A DNA stretch of 64,000 bases from Stenotrophomonas hibiscicola ATCC 19867 (GCF_000382065.1 NZ_KB907502.1:62001-126000); one strand, 5' to 3'. Positions 1 through 8,782 are shown, counted from the first letter of the stretch. Notes: generated by a model from the letters alone, not told the origin. A program made the numbers and translations.

Positions 1-249
1 CGCGCTTTCGGCCTCTTCAAGCTCGCGTGCGATGCGCTGGCAATGTTCGTGGTAGATCGAACCAGCTTCGGTCAGGCCGAGGCGGCGCGTGGTCCGGTGC
101 AGCAGGCGCGCGCCCAGGCGCGTTTCCAGCTCCTGCACTTTGCGGCTGACCGTGGTCTTGGGCAGGCCGAGCGATTTGGCAGCGGCAATGAAGCTGCCTT
201 GCTCGACCACTTTGACGAAGATCAGCGTCTCGTTGAGATCGTGGGACAT
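1..249 (-). CDS. smeRv: SmeRv, LysR-type regulator of the SmeVWX pump (partial)
   Basis: Only the N-terminal 83 residues are inside the window; the gene runs off the left edge. The reverse-strand product starts MSHDLNETLIFVKVVEQGSF and carries the winged helix-turn-helix of LysR proteins, with the usual AAKSLGLPKTTVSRKV recognition region and a following linker helix. It is divergent from smeU1 across about 370 bp. In S. maltophilia SmeRv is the known local regulator of smeU1VWU2X, and position and sequence fit that. The inducer-binding domain cannot be judged. The assignment is strong from context, less so from sequence alone. Confidence 0.85.
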   Translation of the reverse strand, partial: MSHDLNETLIFVKVVEQGSFIAAAKSLGLPKTTVSRKVQELETRLGARLLHRTTRRLGLTEAGSIYHEHCQRIARELEEAESA

Positions 250-619
250 GGTCGGGATCCTGGACGTCGGGGATGGGACAATCGTGACAGAACGATTGGA
301 CCGGGAGCGGGATGATTATTCCCCTTAATCAGGACTAATCAAGTAAAGGTTTGAGGTCTATCGTGGCGCCATTCGTTAATTGGAGCCCGTCCGCCATGAG
401 CCTGCGCAACATTCTTGCCCGACTCCGGAACGCCGGCCAGAGCACCCTGGACCTGGCGATGACCGTCGAAGCCCGTCCGAGTTCCTTGGTACACAAGGAC
501 TTTCGTGAGTTTACCGCGCCCATGCGTCAGCAGCGTGGCGGCGCCATCCGCTTGGCCCCCCACAAGGGTGACCGGCTGCGCCGGATCGGGACTATCCCGG
601 ATTTGGGAGGAAATGTCCC
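250..619. promoter_or_regulatory. Divergent smeRv/smeU1 control region
   Basis: These 370 bp hold no credible gene. At 279-298 there is a perfect inverted repeat, CAATCGT-N6-ACGATTG, 30-50 bp upstream of the smeRv start and well placed for a LysR operator or autoregulatory site. A direct repeat TAATCA lies at about 326-340. The smeU1 ribosome-binding site GGGAGGA sits at 605-611. No confident -35/-10 pair could be picked for smeU1. Confidence 0.5.
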
Positions 620-1390
620 GTGAATGGGATACTGACGCCCGAAGTTCTGGTCCTTGGTGGTACCGGTGCCGTGGGCCAGGGCGTGGTCGGCGCCTTGCTG
701 GAAGCCGGCAGTCCGGTGCTGGTGGTTGGTCGCGATCCGGGCCGGCTGGCTGCGCTGCATGAGCAGTTCGCCGATGAGCCGGGCCTGGAGACGCTGCTGG
801 GTTCACTCAGCGATGACGGCTCGGCACGCGCCCTGGCCGAACGCATCGGGCAGCGCCCGCGTCCATTGGCCGCGGTGATCGCGGCCATGGGCGGGCCCTA
901 CCGTCGCGGCCGGGTGATCGACCGCAACGGCGAGGAGCTGCTCGGGGCCATGCAGGCCGACCTGATGCCGCATGTGCATGCGGTGCGCCACCTGCTGCCG
1001 TTGTTGCAGGACAACGTGCATGCGCGGCGCTATGTGATGATCGGCAGCCCGGCCAGCGCCAAGCCCTGGGCGGGCTACGGCGAGACCTCGATCACTACCG
1101 CCGCGCTGCGCATGTACGCGCAGGTGGTGCATCAGGAAGCGCAGGCGCTGGGCGTGCGCGCGCAGATGCTGGAAGTCTGCAGCCCGGTGTGTACCCCGGC
1201 CAACGCGGCCAACGCCTGCATCGAGTGGCCCAGCTCGCTGCTGGTCGGCCGCCGCGTGGTCTCGCTGCTCGATGGTTGCCGGGACAACCGCGCCATCGTC
1301 CGCTGCGACAGCAGCGATGCCGAACTGCCACGCGGCCTGCTGCACCTGGAAGTTCCCCCTTTGTGGCGCGATACCGCAGGCGTCGCTTGA
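620..1390 (+). CDS. smeU1: SmeU1, short-chain dehydrogenase/reductase of the pump operon
   Basis: First gene of the smeU1VWU2X operon, 256 aa, with a GTG start placed by the Shine-Dalgarno GGGAGGA 8 nt upstream. The N-terminus has a Rossmann fold with the glycine-rich GGTGAVGQG loop (residues about 13-21) for NAD(P) binding. The usual SDR catalytic YxxxK is not visible: the equivalent stretch reads YGETSITTAALR, so the active-site lysine is missing or moved. This may be a divergent or non-catalytic SDR. Its role in the pump operon is not settled by sequence. Its stop codon lies within a palindromic promoter-like element for smeV. Confidence 0.85.
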   Translation: MNGILTPEVLVLGGTGAVGQGVVGALLEAGSPVLVVGRDPGRLAALHEQFADEPGLETLLGSLSDDGSARALAERIGQRPRPLAAVIAAMGGPYRRGRVIDRNGEELLGAMQADLMPHVHAVRHLLPLLQDNVHARRYVMIGSPASAKPWAGYGETSITTAALRMYAQVVHQEAQALGVRAQMLEVCSPVCTPANAANACIEWPSSLLVGRRVVSLLDGCRDNRAIVRCDSSDAELPRGLLHLEVPPLWRDTAGVA

Positions 1391-1417
1391 CCTCGACCAA
1401 GGTTGAGGTCGCAGTAT
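1387..1417 (+). promoter_or_regulatory. SoxR-type promoter in front of smeV
   Basis: A TTGACC -35 (1387-1392) and a CAGTAT -10 (1412-1417) are separated by 19 bp, the unusually long spacing of MerR/SoxR-activated promoters. The spacer is filled by the 18-bp dyad CCTCGACCAAGGTTGAGG (1391-1408), which has the CCTC...GAGG ends and the exact length of SoxR boxes. A transcript would start near 1424, leaving a leader of about 58 nt before smeV. Caution: the core resembles a TCGACCAAGGTCGA palindrome found in other intergenic regions of this window. Confidence 0.6.
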
Positions 1418-1481
1418 GCGCCGCCGATTTTTGCAACACGTTCCCATATTGCTGTACCACCCCTCCGTACGGATGCATGCC

Positions 1482-2708
1482 ATGACTTCCCCCAATACCA
1501 CCCCACATCGTTTCGGCCATCGCATTGCGATGGTTGGCGTGTCGATCCTCGCCGCGGCCGTGCTGGCGGCCTGCAGCGGCGGCCATGCCGAAGAGGCCGG
1601 TGCACCGCCGCCGCCGCAGGTCAGCGCCGCGCCGGTGCTGGTCAAGCAGGTCAGCCAGTGGGACGAGTTCAGCGGCCGCGTCGAAGCGGTACAGAGCGTT
1701 GAACTGCGCCCGCGCGTGTCCGGCTACATCGACAAGGTCAACTACGTCGAAGGCCAGGAAGTGAAGAAGGGCGATGTGCTCTTCACCATCGACGCCCGCA
1801 GCTACCAGGCCGAGTACGACCGCGCAGCAGCCGAGCTGGCCCGTGCCCGCACCCAGGCCAGCCTGGCCCGCAGCGAGTCCGAGCGTGCCAAGCGGCTGTC
1901 CGAGCAGCAGGCGATCTCCACGGAGACCGCCGAGCAGCGTCGCGCGGCTGCCGACCAGGCGGGGGCTGCCGTGCAGGCCGCGCAGGCGGCCCTGGATGCA
2001 GCCCGGCTCAACCTGGAATTCACCAAGGTGCGCGCGCCGATTGACGGCCGTGCCGGCCGCGCGATGGTCACCGCCGGCAACCTGGTCACTGCTGGCGACA
2101 GCGCCAGCGTGCTGACCACGCTGGTCTCGCTGGACACGGTGTTCGTCTACTTCGATGCCGACGAGAGCACTTTCCTGCGCTACGCCCAGATGGCGCGCAA
2201 GGGCGAGCGCCCGAGCGAGCGGGACAGCGAGCTGCCGGTGAAGGTCGGCCTGTCGGGGGAAGAGGGCTATCCGCACTCGGGCAAGGTCGATTTCCTCGAC
2301 AACCAGGTGGCGCGCAGCACCGGCACCATCCGCGTCCGTGCGCTGCTGGACAACGCCGACCGCCAGTTCACACCGGGCCTGTTCGCCCGCGTGCAGCTGC
2401 TTGGCAGCGGCCAGTTCCAGGCCCTGCTGATCGACGACAAGGCCGTGCTGACCGACCAGGACCGCAAGTACGTCTATGTGGTCGACAAGGATGGCAAGGC
2501 CCAGCGCCGCGACATCCAGCTCGGCCGTACCGCCGACGGCCTGCGCATTGTCGAGCATGGCCTGGCCGCAGGTGACAAGGTCATCATCGACGGTGTGCAG
2601 AAGGTCTTCATGCCGGGCATGCCGGTGCAGGCCAAGGCGGTGGCCATGCAGCCACCGGCCGCAAAGCCCGCACCGGGCCGCGATGCCACCGCTGCGCTGA
2701 ACCACTGA
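1482..2708 (+). CDS. smeV: SmeV, periplasmic adaptor (membrane fusion) lipoprotein
   Basis: Adaptor of the SmeVWX tripartite RND efflux pump, 408 aa, linking the inner-membrane transporter to the outer-membrane channel. A lipoprotein signal peptide ends in the lipobox LAAC with Cys31 as the lipidated residue. It is followed by a lipoyl/barrel-sandwich half, a heptad-rich Ala/Glu/Arg hairpin (residues about 105-185), the second lipoyl half (APIDGRAGRAMVTAGNLV) and beta-barrel/membrane-proximal domains. The start at 1482 is preferred over an upstream ATG at 1416, because 1416 lies inside the predicted -10 element and would put extra residues before the signal peptide. SmeW follows after 127 bp. 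Confidence 0.92.
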   Translation: MTSPNTTPHRFGHRIAMVGVSILAAAVLAACSGGHAEEAGAPPPPQVSAAPVLVKQVSQWDEFSGRVEAVQSVELRPRVSGYIDKVNYVEGQEVKKGDVLFTIDARSYQAEYDRAAAELARARTQASLARSESERAKRLSEQQAISTETAEQRRAAADQAGAAVQAAQAALDAARLNLEFTKVRAPIDGRAGRAMVTAGNLVTAGDSASVLTTLVSLDTVFVYFDADESTFLRYAQMARKGERPSERDSELPVKVGLSGEEGYPHSGKVDFLDNQVARSTGTIRVRALLDNADRQFTPGLFARVQLLGSGQFQALLIDDKAVLTDQDRKYVYVVDKDGKAQRRDIQLGRTADGLRIVEHGLAAGDKVIIDGVQKVFMPGMPVQAKAVAMQPPAAKPAPGRDATAALNH

Positions 2709-2835
2709 TCCGCCCGCTCCTGATCCGCGTCCCCGCTTAGCTGCCGGCGCCAGCGGCAGCCTTCCCTGCCTTCGTCATATTGGCGAGGGGCGGGGCGGCT
2801 GTTGCCCGCCGAATGCCTTTCCCAGGAATTCCTCC

Positions 2836-5800
2836 ATGGACTTTTCCCGCTTCTTCATCGACAGGCCGATCTTCGCGGCGGTGCTGTCGATCGTGATCTT
2901 CGCCGCAGGCCTGATCACGATTCCAATCCTGCCGATCAGCGAGTACCCCGAAGTGGTGCCGCCGTCGGTGGTCGTGCGCACGGTCTATCCGGGCGCCAAC
3001 CCCAAGGTCATTGCCGAGACCGTTGCTACCCCGCTCGAAGAGGCGATCAACGGCGTCGAAGGCATGATGTACCTGAAGTCGGTTGCCGGCTCGGACGGCG
3101 TGCTGCAGATGACCGTCACCTTCCGCCCGGGCACCGACCCGGACGCGGCGGCGGTGAAGGTGCAGAACCGCGTGGCGCAGGCACAGGCACGCCTGCCCGA
3201 GGACGTGCGCCGGCAGGGCGTGACCACGCAGAAGCAGTCGCCCACCTTCCTGATGGTGGTGCACCTGACCTCGCCGCAAGGCAAGTACGACACTCTGTAC
3301 CTGCGCAACTACGCGCGCCTGCACGTCAAGGATGCGCTGGCGCGTATTCCGGGCGTGGGTGACGCGCAGATCTTCGGTGGCGGCGACTACGCCATGCGTG
3401 CCTGGCTGGACCCGGACAAGGTGGCGTCGCGCGGCCTGACCGCCAGCGACGTGGTGCGCGCCATGCGCGAGCAGAACGTGCAGGTGTCGGCCGGCCAGCT
3501 CGGCGCCGAACCGCTGCCGGACAGCAAGTTCCTGACCCTCATCAATGCCCAGGGCCGGCTGAAGACCGAAAAGGAATTCGGCGACATCGTGCTCAAGAGC
3601 GGCACGGATGGCGAGATCGTGCGCCTGTCCGACGTGGCCCGCCTGGAACTGGGCGCGGGCGACTACACCCTGCGCTCGCAGCTGGACGGCAAGAACGCGG
3701 TGGGTATCGGCATCTTCCAGTCGCCGGGTGCCAACGCGCTGGAAATCCGCGACCAGGTCATCTCGACGATGGACGAGATGCAGAAGACCATGCCGGCCGA
3801 TGTGAAGTACGAAGCGGTGTATGACACCACCATCTTCGTGCGCGACTCGATCAAGGCCGTGGTCTCCACGCTGCTGGAAGCGATCGCCCTGGTGGTGCTG
3901 GTGGTGATCCTGTTCCTGCAGACCTGGCGTGCGTCGATCATTCCGTTGATCGCGGTGCCGGTGTCGGTGGTGGGTACCTTTGCCGCGCTGTACCTGCTGG
4001 GTTTCTCGATCAACACGCTGAGCCTGTTCGGCCTGGTGCTGGCGATCGGCATCGTGGTCGACGATGCGATCGTGGTGGTGGAGAACGTCGAGCGCAACAT
4101 CGAGGAAGGCCTGTCGCCCACTGCGGCGGCACACCAGGCCATGCGCGAAGTGTCCGGCCCGATCGTGGCGATCGCGCTGGTGCTGTGTGCCGTGTTCGTG
4201 CCGATGGCGTTCCTGTCGGGGGTCACCGGCCAGTTCTACAAGCAGTTCGCCGTCACCATCGCCATCTCCACGGTGATCTCGGCGATCAACTCGCTGACCC
4301 TGTCGCCGGCCCTGGCCGCGCGCCTGCTGAAGGCCCATGGTGCGCCGAAGGACGGCCCGAGCCGCCTGATCGACCGCCTGTTCGGCTGGGTGTTCCGTCC
4401 GTTCAACCGCTTCTTCAAGTCCAGCTCGGAGAAGTACGAACGTGGCGTGGCCCGCATCCTCGGCCGTCGTGGTGCGGTGTTCGTGGTCTACGCGATCCTG
4501 CTGATCGGTACCGGCGTGATCTTCAAGCTGGTGCCGCCGGGCTTCATCCCGACCCAGGACAAGCTGTACCTGATTGCCGGCGTGAAGCTGCCGGAAGGTT
4601 CGTCGATCGCACGCACCGATGAAATGCTGCGCAAGGTGGCCAAGATCGCCCAGGAAACCGATGGCGTGGCCCACACCATCTCGTTCCCGGGTTTGAATGC
4701 ACTGCAGTTCACCAACACGCCCAACACCGGTGTGGCGTTCATTCCGCTCAAGCCGTTCGCCGAGCGCCATGGCCGCACTGCCGCGCAGATCAGCGCTGAG
4801 ATCAACCAGAAGATCGCTGGCCTGCAGGAGGGCTTCGCGTTCGCGATGATGCCGCCGCCGATCCTCGGCCTGGGTAACGGCAACGGCTACCAGATGTTCA
4901 TCGAGGATCGCGGCAACCTGGGCTACGGCGCACTGCAGAATGCCGTGCAGGCGATGCAGGGCACCGTTGCGCAGACCCCGGGCATGGCCTTCCCGATTTC
5001 CAGCTACCAGGCCAATGTGCCGCAGCTGGATGCCGAGGTGGACCGCGTCAAGGCCAAGGCACAGGGCGTGCAGCTCACTGAGTTGTTCGACACGTTGCAG
5101 ACCTACCTGGGTTCGGCCTACGTCAACGACTTCAACCAGTTCGGCCGTACCTGGCAGGTGATCGCCCAAGCCGACGGTCCGTTCCGCGAGACGGTCGAGG
5201 ACATCGGCAAGCTGCGCACCCGCAACGATCGTGGCGAGATGGTGCCGATCGGTTCGATGGTCACCATCAAGCAGACCTTCGGCCCGGATCCGGTGCTGCG
5301 CTTCAATGGCTACCCGGCAGCGGACCTGGCCGGCGAGGCCGACCCGCGCCTGCTGTCCTCGGCCGAGGCGATGACCAAGCTGACCGAGATCGCCGGCAAG
5401 GTACTGCCGGTCGGCATGACCACCGAATGGACCGACCTGAGCTACCAGCAGGCAACCCAGGGCAAGGCCGCCTTCATCGTGTTCCCGGTGGCGATCATGC
5501 TGGCCTTCCTGGTGCTGGCCGCGCTGTACGAGAGCTGGTCGCTGCCGCTGGCGGTGATCCTGATCGTGCCCATGACCCTGCTGTCGGCGCTGTTCGGCGT
5601 GTGGCTGACCGGTGGTGACAACAACGTGTTCGTGCAGGTCGGCCTGGTGGTGCTGATGGGCCTGGCGTGCAAGAACGCAATCCTGATCGTCGAATTCGCC
5701 AGAGAGCTGGAGATGGGCGGCAAGGGCATCGTTGAAGCCGCGCTGGAAGCCTGCCGCCTGCGTCTGCGCCCGATCGTGATGACCTCCATCGCGTTCATCG

Positions 5801-6006
5801 CCGGCACCGTGCCGCTGGTGCTGTCGCACGGCGCAGGCGCCGAGGTGCGCTCGGTGACCGGTATCACCGTGTTCGCCGGCATGCTGGGCGTGACCCTGTT
5901 CGGCCTGTTCCTCACCCCGGTGTTCTACGTGGCACTGCGCAAGCTGGTTACCCGCAACGGTGGCGGCCAGCTGGTGCAGCATGGCGAACCGACCATCCAT
6001 CACTGA
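2836..6006 (+). CDS. smeW: SmeW, RND multidrug efflux transporter
   Basis: Inner-membrane proton/drug antiporter of SmeVWX, 1056 aa, the normal HAE1-RND length, with 12 predicted membrane segments and two large periplasmic loops. The proton-relay residues are intact: Asp409-Asp410 in TM4 (VVDDAIVVVENVER) and Lys946 in TM10 (LACKNAILIVEF). The start ATG has AGGA about 9 nt upstream. The 127-bp gap after smeV has a short GC hairpin (2741-2761) without a T tract. In S. maltophilia this pump exports quinolones, chloramphenicol and tetracyclines. The neighbours are smeV before and smeU2 after, with a terminator-like hairpin on the smeU2 side. Confidence 0.95.
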   Translation: MDFSRFFIDRPIFAAVLSIVIFAAGLITIPILPISEYPEVVPPSVVVRTVYPGANPKVIAETVATPLEEAINGVEGMMYLKSVAGSDGVLQMTVTFRPGTDPDAAAVKVQNRVAQAQARLPEDVRRQGVTTQKQSPTFLMVVHLTSPQGKYDTLYLRNYARLHVKDALARIPGVGDAQIFGGGDYAMRAWLDPDKVASRGLTASDVVRAMREQNVQVSAGQLGAEPLPDSKFLTLINAQGRLKTEKEFGDIVLKSGTDGEIVRLSDVARLELGAGDYTLRSQLDGKNAVGIGIFQSPGANALEIRDQVISTMDEMQKTMPADVKYEAVYDTTIFVRDSIKAVVSTLLEAIALVVLVVILFLQTWRASIIPLIAVPVSVVGTFAALYLLGFSINTLSLFGLVLAIGIVVDDAIVVVENVERNIEEGLSPTAAAHQAMREVSGPIVAIALVLCAVFVPMAFLSGVTGQFYKQFAVTIAISTVISAINSLTLSPALAARLLKAHGAPKDGPSRLIDRLFGWVFRPFNRFFKSSSEKYERGVARILGRRGAVFVVYAILLIGTGVIFKLVPPGFIPTQDKLYLIAGVKLPEGSSIARTDEMLRKVAKIAQETDGVAHTISFPGLNALQFTNTPNTGVAFIPLKPFAERHGRTAAQISAEINQKIAGLQEGFAFAMMPPPILGLGNGNGYQMFIEDRGNLGYGALQNAVQAMQGTVAQTPGMAFPISSYQANVPQLDAEVDRVKAKAQGVQLTELFDTLQTYLGSAYVNDFNQFGRTWQVIAQADGPFRETVEDIGKLRTRNDRGEMVPIGSMVTIKQTFGPDPVLRFNGYPAADLAGEADPRLLSSAEAMTKLTEIAGKVLPVGMTTEWTDLSYQQATQGKAAFIVFPVAIMLAFLVLAALYESWSLPLAVILIVPMTLLSALFGVWLTGGDNNVFVQVGLVVLMGLACKNAILIVEFARELEMGGKGIVEAALEACRLRLRPIVMTSIAFIAGTVPLVLSHGAGAEVRSVTGITVFAGMLGVTLFGLFLTPVFYVALRKLVTRNGGGQLVQHGEPTIHH

Positions 6007-6017
6007 CATGGAACCCC

Positions 6018-6050
6018 GCCGCCGCCGGCTACCGGCCGGCGGCGGCTTTT
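6018..6050 (+). terminator. Terminator-like hairpin inside the sme operon
   Basis: A perfect 12-bp stem GCCGCCGCCGGC / GCCGGCGGCGGC (6018-6029 with 6035-6046), a 5-nt loop TACCG and TTTT at 6047-6050, lying between the smeW stop and the smeU2 start. It has the form of an intrinsic terminator with a short T run, so it may let only part of the transcription reach smeU2-smeX, or protect the upstream mRNA. Confidence 0.55.
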
Positions 6051-6070
6051 CCCTCACGAGGCATGAATCC

Positions 6071-6808
6071 ATGAACACCCATCAGAACAAGATCGCGCTG
6101 GTCACTGGCGCTACCCGTGGCATCGGCCTGGAAACCGTGCGCCAGCTGGCCCAGGCGGGCGTGCACACGCTGCTGGCCGGTCGCAAGCGCGAAACGGCGG
6201 TGGAGCTGGCCCTGAAGCTGCAGGCCGAGGGCCTGCCGGTGGAAGCCCTGCAGCTGGACGTGACCGACACGGCCAGCATCGCCGAGGCAGTCGAGCAGGT
6301 GCGCCAGCGCCATGGCCGCCTCGACATCCTGGTCAACAATGCCGGCATCATGATCGAGAATCCCGCGCAGGCGCCGTCGGAGCAATCGCTCGAGACCTGG
6401 AAGCGCACCTTCGACACCAACGTCTATGCGCTGGTGGCAGTCACCCAGGCCTTCCTGCCGCTGATCAGGCAGGCCAAGTCCGGGCGCATCGTCAATGTGT
6501 CCAGCATGCTCGGTTCGCAGACCCTGCATGCCGACCCGACCTCGGGCATCTACGATTTCAAGATCCCGGCCTATAACGCGTCCAAGGCCGCAGTGAACAG
6601 CTGGACCCTGAGCCTGGCCTATGAGCTGCGCAACACGCCGATCAAGGTCAACACCGTGCATCCGGGTTACGTAAAGACCGACATGAACGGCGGCAATGGC
6701 GAGATCGAAATCAGCGAAGGCGCGCGTTCCAGCGTGGAAATGGCGCTGATCGGTGAGTCCGGTGCCAGCGGCAGCTTCACCTACCTGGGCGAGGTGCTGC
6801 CATGGTGA
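6071..6808 (+). CDS. smeU2: SmeU2, short-chain dehydrogenase/reductase
   Basis: Classical SDR of 245 aa in the pump operon. The NAD(P)-binding TGATRGIG motif is near residue 12, followed by NNAGI, the catalytic Ser region (NVSSM) and an intact YNASK active site, unlike SmeU1. The start at 6071 is set by ACGAGG 9 nt upstream; longer in-frame openings run back through the hairpin and are unlikely. Its 3' end overlaps smeX by 7 nt, so the two are translationally coupled. The operon link to an RND pump suggests a role in handling redox-active or carbonyl substrates, but the substrate is unknown. Confidence 0.9.
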   Translation: MNTHQNKIALVTGATRGIGLETVRQLAQAGVHTLLAGRKRETAVELALKLQAEGLPVEALQLDVTDTASIAEAVEQVRQRHGRLDILVNNAGIMIENPAQAPSEQSLETWKRTFDTNVYALVAVTQAFLPLIRQAKSGRIVNVSSMLGSQTLHADPTSGIYDFKIPAYNASKAAVNSWTLSLAYELRNTPIKVNTVHPGYVKTDMNGGNGEIEISEGARSSVEMALIGESGASGSFTYLGEVLPW

Positions 6809-8223
6809 TCCGCACGTTGGCGATGGCCGTCTCCAGCCTGGTGCTGGCAGGCTGTGTCAGCGTCGGCCCGAACTACAAGGCCCCGGTACAGGAGCCGGTG
6901 GTGCTGAAGAGCGCGCAGCAGCCGGTCTTCAGTTCCGTCTCGCCGGTGGCCAGCTGGTGGGCGCAGTTCGACGATCCGGTGCTGGAAGAGCTGGTGCACG
7001 GCGCACTGTCGGACAACCTGGACCTGCGCGTGGCCGTGGCCCGCGTCAGCCAGGCCCGTGCTGTGTTCGTCGAAAGCCGTTTCGACCAGGCCCCGCACAT
7101 CACCGCAGGCGGCAGTTACGACCGCCGCAAGCAACCCGATCCGCAGCTGGGTGGGCAGCGGGTGTTCAGTGAAAGCTACCAGCTCGGCTTCGACGCCGGC
7201 TGGGAACTGGATCTGTTCGGCCGCAAGCGCCGTGCTGCAGAAGCCGCGCGCGCTGACCTGGACGCCGAGCAGGCCAACCTGGCCGACGCGCAGGTGCTGG
7301 TTGCCGCTGAAGTGGCGCGCAACTACTTCGAACTGCGTGGCACCCAGAAGCGCATCGCAGTGGCCCAGCACACGTTGGAGAACCTGCGCGATACGCAGAA
7401 GCTGACCGAAGCACGCTGGGAACTTGGGGCCGGCAGCGAACTGGACGTGCAGAGCAGCCGCGCCCGCCTGAAGGCGATCGAGGCCGATATCCCGCTGCTG
7501 GAAGTAGCCGAGACGCAGTCGCGCAACCGACTGGCCGTTCTGCTGGGCCAGCGCCCGGAAGTGCTGACGGCGATGCTGGCGCCGCAGGAAGTCCCGGCGT
7601 TCGCCAAGGCCTTGCCGCTGGGTGATACCCGCGAACTGCTGCGCCAGCGTGCAGACGTGCGTATGGCCGAGCGTCGCCTGGCTGCCGCGACCGCACGCGT
7701 GGGCGTGGCCACAGCGGACCTGTTCCCGCGGTTGTCGTTGTCAGGCTTCGTCGGCTTCCTCGGCGGCGATGCCAGCGGCCTGGTCAATGGCAGCAACAAG
7801 GCCTGGTCGCTGACGCCCTCGCTGAGCTGGGCCGCGTTCGACTTCGGCACCGTGCGTGCGCGGCTGCGTGCCAGCAAGGCTGAAGCCGAAGGCGTGGCCG
7901 CGCAGTACGAACAGGCGGTACTGCTCGCCCTGGAGGACACCGAGAACGCGCTGACCCGCTATTCCAAGCAGCAGGCACGGTTGGCAATCGTGGTGGAGCA
8001 GGCGCAGGCGGCTCGGCGTGCCGAATCGCTGGCGCAGATCCGCTATCGCGAGGGATCGGAGGACTTCCTGACCCTGCTGGACGCGCAGCGGACCCAGCTG
8101 GCAGCCGATGATGCGCTGGCGGCGGCCGAGGCCGACGTCAACGTCAGCGTGGTGGGTGTGTACAAGGCGCTGGGTGGTTGGGGTCAATCACCGCAGCCGC
8201 CAAGCGTGGCGCAGGCGCAGTAA
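6802..8223 (+). CDS. smeX: SmeX, outer-membrane efflux channel (OprM/NodT type)
   Basis: Outer-membrane factor of the SmeVWX pump, 473 aa. The N-terminal lipoprotein signal ends in LAGC (Cys18) followed by VGPNYKAP, the hallmark start of OprM/NodT-type channels. Two OEP repeats follow with long Ala/Gln/Arg-rich helices. The start overlaps the smeU2 stop by 7 nt. A clear intrinsic terminator closes the operon 6 nt after the stop. Confidence 0.94.
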   Translation: MVIRTLAMAVSSLVLAGCVSVGPNYKAPVQEPVVLKSAQQPVFSSVSPVASWWAQFDDPVLEELVHGALSDNLDLRVAVARVSQARAVFVESRFDQAPHITAGGSYDRRKQPDPQLGGQRVFSESYQLGFDAGWELDLFGRKRRAAEAARADLDAEQANLADAQVLVAAEVARNYFELRGTQKRIAVAQHTLENLRDTQKLTEARWELGAGSELDVQSSRARLKAIEADIPLLEVAETQSRNRLAVLLGQRPEVLTAMLAPQEVPAFAKALPLGDTRELLRQRADVRMAERRLAAATARVGVATADLFPRLSLSGFVGFLGGDASGLVNGSNKAWSLTPSLSWAAFDFGTVRARLRASKAEAEGVAAQYEQAVLLALEDTENALTRYSKQQARLAIVVEQAQAARRAESLAQIRYREGSEDFLTLLDAQRTQLAADDALAAAEADVNVSVVGVYKALGGWGQSPQPPSVAQAQ

Positions 8224-8228
8224 CCGCA

Positions 8229-8265
8229 GGGGACGGAAGCAGGGACTTCCGTCCCCTTGTTCTTT
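8229..8265 (+). terminator. Terminator of the sme operon
   Basis: Perfect 11-bp stem GGGGACGGAAG / CTTCCGTCCCC (8229-8239 and 8246-8256) with a 6-nt loop and a following TTGTTCTTT. The T-rich tail ends at the stop codon of the convergent VOC gene. Confidence 0.8.
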
Positions 8266-8642
8266 CAGGGCCAGTGGTTGGCCGGTACCTCACGCTCGCG
8301 CATGCGCACGATGCAGAAGCGATGGCCGGTTGGTGCTTCCATCACCCACCAGCGCTTGACGAAGCCTATCCGTCGCGCGCCGAGCTTCTCCAGGCGGTCG
8401 GCTTCGGCATCGATGTCGTCGCTCTCGATGTCCAGATGCACCCGTGACGGGTGATCGACGCGCTGGACTTCAACGTCCAGGCCCGCCGGAGCACCCAGCA
8501 GGTCGGCGTACTCGGCGGCGTCTTCGGCACGGGCGGGCTGCGCCTGCAGGCCAAGCGCGGCGGCCCAGAAGCGGGCGCCTTCGTCGGCGGGAATGCCCTC
8601 GCGATCGATGATGAAACCGGCCAGGCGACTCTGGTGTGCCAT
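8265..8642 (-). CDS. VOC (glyoxalase/bleomycin-resistance) superfamily protein
   Basis: Small protein of 125 aa starting MAHQSRLAGFIIDRE, with the beta-alpha-beta-beta-beta layout of the vicinal oxygen chelate fold. The recognisable pattern is ARFWAAALGL near residue 22, a VHLDIES stretch in the middle and a C-terminal EAPTGHRFCIVR, which resembles the glyoxalase-like domain of uncharacterised VOC proteins. The start has GGAGAAAGG just upstream. It is convergent with smeX and its own promoter region faces the next gene. Substrate unknown. Confidence 0.75.
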   Translation of the reverse strand: MAHQSRLAGFIIDREGIPADEGARFWAAALGLQAQPARAEDAAEYADLLGAPAGLDVEVQRVDHPSRVHLDIESDDIDAEADRLEKLGARRIGFVKRWWVMEAPTGHRFCIVRMREREVPANHWP

Positions 8643-8782
8643 GCCTTTCTCCACAGTTCGGGAACAGGGGCAGGGTAGCGCGGCGTCTGCTGTGGACGTT
8701 GTCACAGTCGTGACGTTTCTGACTCTGCCGGAAGCCGTGTCCGCCGTGTAACTAGTGGGGCAGATTCCAGGGAGTACACACG

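Noticed and set aside
339..806. 155-aa minus frame before smeU1
   Set aside because: Overlaps the smeU1 5' end, has no ribosome-binding site or recognisable domain, and lies in a divergent control region.
1416..1481. Upstream start for smeV at 1416
   Set aside because: It lies in the predicted -10 element and would lengthen the lipoprotein signal beyond normal.
2737..6078. 1113-aa open frame on the minus strand
   Set aside because: It is an exact shadow of smeW, His/Arg/Gln-rich in composition as expected for the antisense of high-GC codons, and has no domain.
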